A stretch of DNA of 5,340 nt. Origin: Akkermansiaceae bacterium UBA5020 (lineage in GTDB: Bacteria > Verrucomicrobiota > Verrucomicrobiia > Verrucomicrobiales > DEV007). A program made the translations under genes and the position numbers. The stretch is from the NCBI GenBank assembly GCA_002396885.1, contig DGXY01000045.1, positions 2,817 through 8,156 of the forward strand, read 5' to 3'. Of the stretch, positions 1-5,173 are shown piece after piece (the first letter of the stretch is position 1; every line of letters starts with the position of its first letter). The notes under the pieces were generated by a model. It worked only from the letters and a program-made list of their open reading frames with translations. It had not been told where the DNA came from and made no database searches.

Positions 1-1154
1 TGCATGACGTGGCTGTAGCGTTCCACGATCATGAATTCGCTGACCTCGACGGAGCCATACTCGGCGACACGGCCGACGTCATTCCGGGCGAGATCGATGA
101 GCATGACGTGCTCGGCGCGCTCCTTCGGATCGGCGAGGAGTTCGGCGGCGAGGGCTTCGTCCTCCTCCGGCGTCTTGCCCCTCCAGCGCGTCCCGGCGAT
201 GGGACGGATGCGGATGCGCCCCTCGATCGCCTGCACGTGCACCTCGGGCGAGCTACCGACGAGGGCGAATTCGTCGCCGAACTGGAGGCAGAACATGTAG
301 GGCGAGGGATTCACGTGCCGCAGGGCCCGGTAGAGGTCGATGGGACGCCCGGTGAAGTCGTTTTCAAACCGCTGCGAGGGCACGACCTGGAAGATGTCGC
401 CGGCGAGGATGTAATCCTTCGCTTTCAGCACCATGCCCTCGTATTCCTCGCGCGTCGTGTTGCTGCGCACGGGAGACTCGGGCGGCTCAGTCATGAGCGG
501 AAAGGGCGAGAAGGTCCGCGGTTTGCGGAGTTGTTCGATGAGGCCATCGATGCGTTCGCGGGCGGCGGCGTAGGCAGTGGCGGCGTCGGGGAAGTCGTCG
601 GTGCGGAGATTGGCCACGAGCTGCAGCTTGCGGAAGCGGTGGTCGAAAATGACGAGAGTCTCGGTGATGACAAAGGCCATGTCGGGCAGTCCGAGCCCTT
701 CATCCGGCGGCGAGGGCACGGTCGGTTCGAAGAATCGCACCATGTCGTAGCCGAGAAATCCGACCGCTCCTCCCGCGAAGACCGGCAGGCCCTCGACCGC
801 GACCGGTTTAAATCCGGCCATGAGCCGCTCGAGCTCGTGGAGCGGATCGCCCTCGCTCTCGGGTAGCTCGCGGGTGCGGAAGGCCGTCTCGCCCCGTTCG
901 CGAACGGAGAGGGTCCGCCCTTTCGCCCGGATCTCGAGCCGGGGGCGGGTGCCGAGGAAGGAATAACGTCCGATCTGTTCGCTGTTCTCGGCCGATTCGA
1001 GGAGGAAACTGACGGTATCCTCGCCCTCGCTCAGTTTCTGAAAGACGGAGACGGGCGTCTCGTAGTCGGCCGCCAGTTCGGTCCAGACGGGCACGAGATT
1101 GCCGCTCTGGGAAAGAGTCACGAATTCCTCGAAGGACGGTTTCAACACGGTCAT
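1..1154 (-). CDS. trpE: Anthranilate synthase component I (TrpE), C-terminus cut off by window edge
   Basis: Anthranilate synthase component I makes anthranilate from chorismate, using ammonia from the glutamine amidotransferase partner TrpG; it is the first committed step of tryptophan synthesis and is cytoplasmic. I read 384 uninterrupted codons from the ATG at 1154 to the window edge; the family is usually about 500 residues, so roughly the last quarter lies outside. Visible motifs: LLESAE at residues 51-56 and NPSPYMF at 282-288, both linked in the family to tryptophan feedback binding; PIAGTR at 318-323; ERAEHVMLIDLARND at 345-359; and YSHVM at the cut end. These are chorismate-binding-domain signatures. 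An AAGG (complement of 1161-1164) lies 6 nt before the ATG and supports this start. The gene follows the MBL-fold gene on the same strand after 56 bases, so the two may be co-transcribed. No leader peptide with tandem Trp codons is visible in that gap. Leucine is CTC in about 26 of 36 codons. PabB and salicylate-type synthases are relatives, but the LLES and NPSPYMF motifs favour TrpE. Confidence 0.95.
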   Translation of the reverse strand, partial: MTVLKPSFEEFVTLSQSGNLVPVWTELAADYETPVSVFQKLSEGEDTVSFLLESAENSEQIGRYSFLGTRPRLEIRAKGRTLSVRERGETAFRTRELPESEGDPLHELERLMAGFKPVAVEGLPVFAGGAVGFLGYDMVRFFEPTVPSPPDEGLGLPDMAFVITETLVIFDHRFRKLQLVANLRTDDFPDAATAYAAARERIDGLIEQLRKPRTFSPFPLMTEPPESPVRSNTTREEYEGMVLKAKDYILAGDIFQVVPSQRFENDFTGRPIDLYRALRHVNPSPYMFCLQFGDEFALVGSSPEVHVQAIEGRIRIRPIAGTRWRGKTPEEDEALAAELLADPKERAEHVMLIDLARNDVGRVAEYGSVEVSEFMIVERYSHVM

Positions 1155-1210
1155 CTGGAGCCTTGGGGAGAAAGGGAAGGGGCAAAAGGGGGCGTCGGAC
1201 CGCGACGACC

Positions 1211-2143
1211 TCAGAATGCCCACTCGGTCTGGCTCCACTCGGGACTGGGACCGGGAGCGGCGGGCGAGGAGGGAGCCGCGGCGCGCACAGGTTCGCACAC
1301 CCGGAGCGAATCCGCAGGGATTTCTTCCGAAATCGGGACGGTCTCGATCACCGCCCGGACCTTCGCGACGGGACGAAGGGGCGTGGCACAATGGCGTCCG
1401 GCGCACTCCACCTCGACGCCCTCGAAGCCACTCGTCCGGAGTTGTTTCGCGATGGTCTCGACGGCGATCTCGGGGGTGTTGCAGTCGCTGCTGAGGTGAC
1501 CGAGGATCACGCGATGGAGCTTGGCTGAGGCGATCGAGCAGACGAGCTCGGCCGTCTGTTCGTTGGAAAGGTGTCCGTGGCGGTCGCTGATACGCTGCTT
1601 CGTCGACCACGGCCGCTTCGTGTCGTTCATGAGGAGGGCGTGGTCGTAATTGGCCTCGGCGAAGAGGGTGTCGACACCCTGGAGGCGATCGAGGATCGCC
1701 TTTGTGACGTGGCCGACATCACTGAGGACGCCCAGACGCGACTCGCCGTTGTCGAAGAGAAAGCCAACCGGATCGACCGCGTCGTGGGGCACGGAGAAGG
1801 AATGGATTTCGACCCCGTCGATGCGGAAGGAGTGGCCTGCCTCGAACTGCCGCCATTTCAACCCGGCCCCGACGCCCTCGCGCACGATCGCGCAGGTGTG
1901 GATCGTGGCATAGACGGGGATCTCGCGCTTCCGGCAAAAGACCTCGAGTCCGCGAGTGTGATCGCCGTGTTCGTGCGTAAGGATGATGGCACTGAGGCTG
2001 TCGGGCTCGACCCCGAGCTCGGTGAGACGCGTGCAAAGCTGGCGTGCGGAGAGTCCCGCATCGACGAGGATGCGGGTGTCTTCGTGGCAGACGAGGGCAC
2101 TGTTGCCCGAACTACCGCTACCGAGGACCGCCAAATGGAGCAT
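1211..2143 (-). CDS. MBL-fold metallo-hydrolase, YycJ/WalJ-like
   Basis: This 310-residue cytoplasmic protein is a metallo-beta-lactamase-fold hydrolase resembling the YycJ/WalJ group, which is related to RNase Z/J-type nucleases and has been linked in other bacteria to DNA repair or cell-wall control; the substrate here is unknown. It opens with the typical strand and loop MLHLAVLGSGSSGNS (residues 1-15). The metal motif HEHGDH spans 57-62, giving H57, H59, D61 and H62. Further expected metal or active-site positions are H120 (in SVPHD), SDVGH at 141-145 and GHLS at 215-218, so the catalytic set looks complete. Relatives are mostly about 250-270 residues; here a tail of some 45-55 residues, rich in Ala and Pro and ending in WSQTEWAF, follows the fold. 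The start is fixed by the conserved N-terminus although no good Shine-Dalgarno sequence precedes it. trpE follows 56 bases downstream. Codon use is CTC-rich, as in trpE, so the gene looks native. Confidence 0.88.
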   Translation of the reverse strand: MLHLAVLGSGSSGNSALVCHEDTRILVDAGLSARQLCTRLTELGVEPDSLSAIILTHEHGDHTRGLEVFCRKREIPVYATIHTCAIVREGVGAGLKWRQFEAGHSFRIDGVEIHSFSVPHDAVDPVGFLFDNGESRLGVLSDVGHVTKAILDRLQGVDTLFAEANYDHALLMNDTKRPWSTKQRISDRHGHLSNEQTAELVCSIASAKLHRVILGHLSSDCNTPEIAVETIAKQLRTSGFEGVEVECAGRHCATPLRPVAKVRAVIETVPISEEIPADSLRVCEPVRAAAPSSPAAPGPSPEWSQTEWAF

Positions 2144-2180
2144 AGACAGCAGGATAGTTAGTTAAGCCCTCCAAACAAAT

Positions 2181-2208
2181 GAAAAATCGCGAAAAATCGC
2201 GGCGATTT
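2181..2208. repeat. Perfect 10-bp tandem repeat merging into a palindrome
   Basis: GAAAAATCGC occurs twice back to back (2181-2190, 2191-2200). The second copy then forms a near-perfect palindrome, AAATCGC-G-GCGATTT (2194-2208). The right arm can pair with either copy of AAATCGC (2184-2190 or 2194-2200), so two alternative hairpins are possible. It lies 38-65 bases upstream of the MBL-fold gene's start, where an operator would sit. Binding of a regulator is inference only. Confidence 0.6.
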
Positions 2209-2361
2209 GACCCCTTTGGACGGGAAGCTCGAGCTCCTTTGGCAGTTACGACGACGCCTTGCTGCGGCGGGTGCCGCGATCCCGACCCGGCGAAACGGCG
2301 GGTGACCGGGGAAATGCTGGTCCGGGAAATCTGGCTAGCGAAGTCGGCGAAGGAGAAATAC

Positions 2362-2412
2362 GCCGGGTCGATTTGGCCCTGAATGTGGCACGGGGACGGG
2401 GTGTGAGGGGCT
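2362..2412 (+). repeat. Left copy of diverged direct repeat flanking the cyclase gene
   Basis: The core starts with GCCGGGTCG and runs through ATTTGGCCC, TGTGGC, CGGGGA and GGGGTGTGAG to GGGGCT. The same words occur in the same order and orientation at 3683-3749. Aligned from ATTTGGCCC to GTGTGAG, about 33 of 38 positions agree. Weaker matches with similar spacing continue outward: AAATGC-TGGT (from 2312), ATCTGG and GAAGT on the left, and GAAA-CA-AAGCGT-GC and GTTG (to 2455) on the right. The full unit may therefore be about 145 bases; the outer part is tentative. Confidence 0.65.
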
Positions 2413-2586
2413 GGCCGCCTAAATGTTTGCCGAAAGCAGAAGCGTGGCCCGGTTGCTGTTGTTCACCTTGGTCACCGTGATGCTGGTTCCCGCCCCGCTT
2501 GGAAATCACCATGCGACGCCGAATTCAGGCCCCGCATCGAGCATGCGCTGCACCATTCCGCTACTGGGCGCTGGCGGCATTCGCCA

Positions 2587-2665
2587 CGGTGTCCTCATTT
2601 ATGAGGCATCAAGCCCTCCCGTGGGCTCCGCCCACTTTTCCTTCGGTGTCCTTTTTAATGAGTCA
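2587..2665 (+). repeat. Pair of 22-bp imperfect direct repeats
   Basis: The segments 2587-2608 and 2644-2665 both start with CGGTGTCCT and then share TT, ATGAG and CA at matching positions; I count 18 of 22 identical with no gap. They are 57 bases apart, a multiple of three, so any reading frame through them repeats as well. The first copy contains the palindrome CTCAT-TT-ATGAG (2594-2605). No function is recognised. Confidence 0.5.
2621..2639 (+). terminator. Terminator-like hairpin with short T run
   Basis: GTGGGC-TCC-GCCCAC (2621-2635) is a perfect 6-bp, GC-rich stem with a 3-base loop, followed directly by TTTT (2636-2639). That matches the form of a weak intrinsic terminator for plus-strand transcripts. 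No clear plus-strand gene ends just before it, so it may be a leftover from a lost gene or may block read-through towards the cyclase gene. The T run is short. Confidence 0.35.
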
Positions 2666-2747
2666 CTGCGATTGAGGCGGGGCCCCGATTCCGAGCTTGA
2701 TCGTGGCGTGGAGTTCAGTAGGATTGATCTTCCTGCGGCTATTTTAT

Positions 2748-2778
2748 GGTCAGGTTAGGGTTTCCGCCCCGCCTGACC
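2748..2778. promoter_or_regulatory. Inverted repeat just upstream of the cyclase start
   Basis: GGTCAGG (2748-2754) and CCTGACC (2772-2778) are perfect 7-base inverted arms around a 17-base centre; inner GGG and CCC could add pairs. It ends 30 bases before the ATG chosen for the cyclase, a place suited to an operator or a 5'-leader hairpin. A regulatory role is inferred from position alone. Confidence 0.35.
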
Positions 2779-2808
2779 CCTCTAGGTCATCCAACAGCCA
2801 GTAGACAC

Positions 2809-3585
2809 ATGCCGCGCCGATACATCGACCTTTCTGTTTCTCTGGAAACCGGCATCGCATCCGACCCTCCTATGATGATGCCCGGGATCGAATACCTGGA
2901 TCATCAGCAAACCGCAGAGCAGGTCATGATGTTCTTTCCGGGCCTGCGCAAAGAAGACCTGCCCGGGGGTGAAGGCTGGGCGATCGAGCGCCTTCAGATC
3001 GCGACCCATAATGGTACCCATGTGGATGCGCCCTATCATTATCACTCGACCATGAACAACGGCGCGCGCGCGATCACCATCGATGAGGTGCCTCTGGAGT
3101 GGTGTTTTGGCGCGGGTGTAAAGTTCGACTTTCGCGACAAACCCGATGGTCATGTGGTCAGCGCTGCCGAGATCGAGGCGGAACTTGCCCGGATTGGCCA
3201 TGATCTTCGACCGCTCGAAATCGTGCTTGTGAACACTGCCGCAGGTGCGCATTACGGGCAGGACGATTATCTGCTGAAAGGCTGTGGCTTTGGGCGGGAG
3301 GCGACGAACTTCCTGACTTCCAAAGGCGTGCGCATGGTCGGAACCGATGGCTGGAGCTGGGATGCGCCATTTGCCCATACCGCACAGGAATACGCAAGAA
3401 CAGGGGATGCATCGATCATCTGGGAAGGCCACCGCGCCGGCATGGATCAAGGATATTGCCAGATTGAGAAGATGACCAATCTCGACCAGTTGCCCAGCAC
3501 CGGTTTCATGGTCTCGGCTTTTCCGTTCAAGATCAAAGCCGCCTCGGCCGGGTTTACTCGGGCCGTCGCAATTCTCGATGAGTAG
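2809..3585 (+). CDS. Cyclase-family metal-dependent hydrolase (kynurenine formamidase-like fold)
   Basis: This 258-residue protein belongs to the cyclase / KynB-like family (Pfam 'Cyclase'), metal-dependent hydrolases that include kynurenine formamidase and amide or lactone hydrolases. The signature HNGTHVDAP is at 67-75. H67, H71, D73 and H77 have the spacing of the KynB metal site, and H208 plus E220 match the spacing of its second ligand pair, so the metal centre seems intact. TDGWSWD (179-185) and the block from EGHRAG to DQLP (206-229) are also family-like. KynB itself is nearer 210 residues, so the substrate is open. An in-frame ATG at 2746 would add 21 residues; I prefer 2809 because relatives begin close to RYIDLSVSLE and the extension crosses an inverted repeat. 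Neither start has a clear ribosome site. No signal peptide is seen. It is the only plus-strand gene, and leucine is CTC in just 3 of 17 codons, mostly CTG and CTT, unlike trpE, which suggests transfer. Diverged repeats flank it. Confidence 0.88.
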   Translation: MPRRYIDLSVSLETGIASDPPMMMPGIEYLDHQQTAEQVMMFFPGLRKEDLPGGEGWAIERLQIATHNGTHVDAPYHYHSTMNNGARAITIDEVPLEWCFGAGVKFDFRDKPDGHVVSAAEIEAELARIGHDLRPLEIVLVNTAAGAHYGQDDYLLKGCGFGREATNFLTSKGVRMVGTDGWSWDAPFAHTAQEYARTGDASIIWEGHRAGMDQGYCQIEKMTNLDQLPSTGFMVSAFPFKIKAASAGFTRAVAILDE

Positions 3586-3682
3586 ATCACATGAGGCTTG
3601 GAACCGTCGGCTGCGACACCCGCAAATGCCTGGTTACCGATCTCCATCTGGAAGATGGGAAGTTCTGAAATTGCTTTTTGGA

Positions 3683-3749
3683 GCCGGGTCGGTTTGGCCC
3701 AGGATTTGGCCCAGGGTGTGGCGCGGGGAAGGGGTGTGAGTGGGGGGCT
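3683..3749 (+). repeat. Right copy of diverged direct repeat flanking the cyclase gene
   Basis: This is the partner of 2362-2412, in the same orientation about 1.3 kb away. It is longer because GTTTGGCCCAGG is followed at once by ATTTGGCCCAGG (3692-3715), a 12-bp near-perfect tandem duplication where the left copy has one unit. It ends in GCTCCGGAGC (3747-3756), a perfect palindrome, followed by AGCGC-GCC-GCGCT (3754-3766). Outer similarity to the left copy may run from about 3624 to 3794. It fills most of the 230-base gap between the convergent cyclase and GNAT genes; neither gene has a clear terminator there. Confidence 0.65.
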
Positions 3750-3815
3750 CCGGAGCGCGCCGCGCTGAGGGAAACCAAGCGTCGCAACCAGTTGGGCGTC
3801 CGTTAGACCGAAGCG

Positions 3816-4601
3816 TCAGGCCTGGTGGGTCTCGCCGGACACCCAGACGCGGGTCGTGCAGACAGTCTCGAAGCCAAGCTTCTCGTAAAGGCGGCAGCCA
3901 GCGGGCGTGGCGCCGAGAAAAAAGCGTCGGATCCCGTTTTTGCGTGCTTGCGCTATCACTGTCGACAAGAGCCTAAGACCGATTCCGCCACGTTGACGCG
4001 ACGCATCCGTCCCCATCGCCCAGATACCACAGGTATCGCCGTGATAGGTCAACGTAATGCTTCCCACGGGCTCACCATTGGTGCGAGCGACGTAGACATC
4101 GACGCCTGTCGAATCGAACAAGGACACAGGCAGGGCTCGAAGTACGCTGTCCTTGGGCATGCTATAGGCTGAAGCCAGGACATCCGCGCTCGCATCGGCG
4201 TCCTCTTCGCCGGAAGCGCAAACGACTTCAACATCGGGGTTGCCGGAGGGCTCGAGTGGCACGTCATCCCGCACCATAAACGGGAAATCCACCGCGTAAG
4301 TCAGGCCCAGATCAGCTGCGATGTCGTCGAATGCCTTGCCGGCCGAAGGAAAGATGACGGCGAGAAACGGAAGCTGTCGGTCCAGGCACGAATTCAACAT
4401 GGCCCGGAAGTGACCGTGATCAGCATCAGCCCCGACGACCAACAGATTCAAGTCGGCAACCGCTTCGTTGCTCAAGGCCAACTGCAGGCCGGGTCGAGCG
4501 GCCGCCTCGTAGCTTGCCGCCTCGCCGAGAAACGTCGTGATGGCGACATTGGTAAGACGGCGCAAGACGGACTCACTCAGTGGTTTCGATGCTGTGTTCA
4601 T
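3816..4601 (-). CDS. GNAT-family N-acetyltransferase
   Basis: A 261-residue cytoplasmic protein whose C-terminal half is a GNAT acetyltransferase domain, which transfers an acetyl group from acetyl-CoA to an amine; the acceptor is unknown. The CoA pyrophosphate-binding motif A is RQRGGIGLRLL (202-212), preceded by the strand CGIWAMGTDA (191-200). The region ATPAGCRLYEKLGF (231-244) is the usual late motif, with Y239 as the likely general acid. Residues 1-110 form a separate part containing LNLLVVGADA and LPFLAVIFP, perhaps a degenerate first GNAT lobe. I chose the ATG at 4601; the frame stays open to 4754, but that extension overlaps the upstream membrane-protein gene and is low-complexity Ser/Pro. 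No Shine-Dalgarno sequence is visible. The gap to the upstream gene is 49 bases on the same strand. Leucine is CTC in only 5 of 28 codons with frequent TTG and CTT, unlike both neighbouring native genes, suggesting separate origin. Confidence 0.85.
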   Translation of the reverse strand: MNTASKPLSESVLRRLTNVAITTFLGEAASYEAAARPGLQLALSNEAVADLNLLVVGADADHGHFRAMLNSCLDRQLPFLAVIFPSAGKAFDDIAADLGLTYAVDFPFMVRDDVPLEPSGNPDVEVVCASGEEDADASADVLASAYSMPKDSVLRALPVSLFDSTGVDVYVARTNGEPVGSITLTYHGDTCGIWAMGTDASRQRGGIGLRLLSTVIAQARKNGIRRFFLGATPAGCRLYEKLGFETVCTTRVWVSGETHQA

Positions 4602-4650
4602 GGGTCGCTGCGGTGTATTCTCTTCGCTTCCGCTGATGGACGCGGATCTC

Positions 4651-5163
4651 TCACTGCAAAATCGCCCCGGGCACGGGCGAGATGATGGGATCGAGGGTGG
4701 CCTGTTGGGGGAGTTGGCTGTGGTGGATCCAGTAGACGGCACCGGAGATGGCACCTGAGGCGACCTTCACCTCGACGGCGTCGGCTTCGGTCCGCAGGGG
4801 GGTGAGCTCCAGGGAATCCTGGAGGCGGCGGATCCCGAGTCCCGAGAGATTGGTGCTGGCGCGGTCATCAGGGGTGGGATGGGCAGCAAAAAAACGACGC
4901 AGGGCGTCGGGCGTCTGGGCGAGGTAAAGTGGATCGCCGCTACGGCCGACCCGGAAAGTCTCGCTCTCGGGGAGCTCGGGCTGCTGCGACTCTTTCTCAG
5001 GCAGGTGGTTGCGGGCCATTTCGATACCGAGACGGCTCGAAAGGTAGATGGCGCCGAGGAACAGGGCGAGTCCGGCGAAGGCACTGAGAATCCCGAAGCG
5101 GCGGCTGCCGCGGCTGCGTTGCCGGCGGGAGTGGGGGAGGTCTTCGTTCGGGAATGCTTCCAT
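4651..5163 (-). CDS. Small single-pass membrane protein of unknown function
   Basis: I do not recognise this 170-residue protein. The first 22 residues are rich in Arg (HSRRQRSRGSRR at 11-22); a hydrophobic segment follows at about 23-42 (FGILSAFAGLALFLGAIYL), then a mostly soluble part of about 125 residues. The positive-inside rule suggests a short cytoplasmic tail, one membrane anchor and an exported domain. The exported part has a charged, Pro- and Glu-rich linker (54-70), then a compact region with DPLYLAQTPDALRRFFAAH (77-95) and a C-terminus ending PVPGAILQ. No catalytic motif or lipobox is seen. The start is the first ATG after the preceding gene on this strand, whose stop is only 10 bases upstream, so the two are probably one transcript. 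Leucine is CTC in about 13 of 21 codons, matching trpE, so it looks native. A real gene is likely from codon use and spacing; its role is unknown. Confidence 0.75.
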   Translation of the reverse strand: MEAFPNEDLPHSRRQRSRGSRRFGILSAFAGLALFLGAIYLSSRLGIEMARNHLPEKESQQPELPESETFRVGRSGDPLYLAQTPDALRRFFAAHPTPDDRASTNLSGLGIRRLQDSLELTPLRTEADAVEVKVASGAISGAVYWIHHSQLPQQATLDPIISPVPGAILQ

Positions 5164-5173
5164 GATCGCCGGT

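Larger units (their letters stand above)
2144..2808. other. Gene-poor stretch between MBL-fold gene and cyclase gene
   Basis: No convincing gene was found in these 665 bases on either strand. They separate a minus-strand gene from a plus-strand gene, so promoters for both should lie here, but I see no good -35/-10 pair for either. The stretch holds a tandem 10-bp repeat and palindrome (2181-2208), the left copy of a diverged direct repeat (core 2362-2412), a pair of 22-bp imperfect direct repeats (2587-2608 and 2644-2665) around a terminator-like hairpin (2621-2639), a perfect 10-bp palindrome CGGGGCCCCG (2678-2687) and an inverted repeat (2748-2778). A 54-codon reading frame, 2511-2675 plus strand, has a GGA seven bases before its ATG and a somewhat hydrophobic middle, but nothing recognisable. 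The patchwork character suggests decayed or inserted DNA. Confidence 0.6.

Noticed and set aside
9..866. Long plus-strand open frame opposite trpE
   Set aside because: It is antisense to a clear trpE reading frame with all family motifs; the openness comes from high GC at third positions.
1165..1194. Purine-rich tract (pyrimidine-rich on the minus strand) before trpE as a trp attenuator
   Set aside because: No leader peptide with clustered Trp codons and no competing hairpins were visible in the 56-base gap.
1571..2161. Plus-strand open frame opposite the MBL-fold gene
   Set aside because: The opposite strand encodes an intact HEHGDH hydrolase; this frame has no recognisable motif.
2423..2758. 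111-codon plus-strand frame with a signal-peptide-like start (RSVARLLLFTLVTVMLVPA)
   Set aside because: The remainder has no domain character, the frame crosses repeats and a terminator-like hairpin, and there is no ribosome site; probably chance.
2782..3450. Minus-strand open frame opposite the cyclase gene
   Set aside because: The plus strand carries the conserved cyclase motifs in order; the reverse frame shows none.
3644..3679. Intrinsic terminator for the cyclase gene: hairpin CCATCT-GGA-AGATGG then TTTTT
   Set aside because: The T run starts 16 bases after the stem instead of directly after it, and the stem is only 6 bp, so it is not a standard terminator.
3587..3815. Integron attC site after the cyclase gene (GTTGGGC at 3791 and GTTAGAC at 3803 fit GTTRRRY)
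   Set aside because: No matching inverse core RYYYAAC and no folded attC arms were found, the left repeat copy lacks a proper core, and such 7-mers are expected by chance.
4602..4754. 51-residue N-terminal extension of the GNAT protein
   Set aside because: It overlaps the end of the upstream membrane-protein gene, is low-complexity Ser/Pro and lacks a ribosome site; the ATG at 4601 gives a normal N-terminus.
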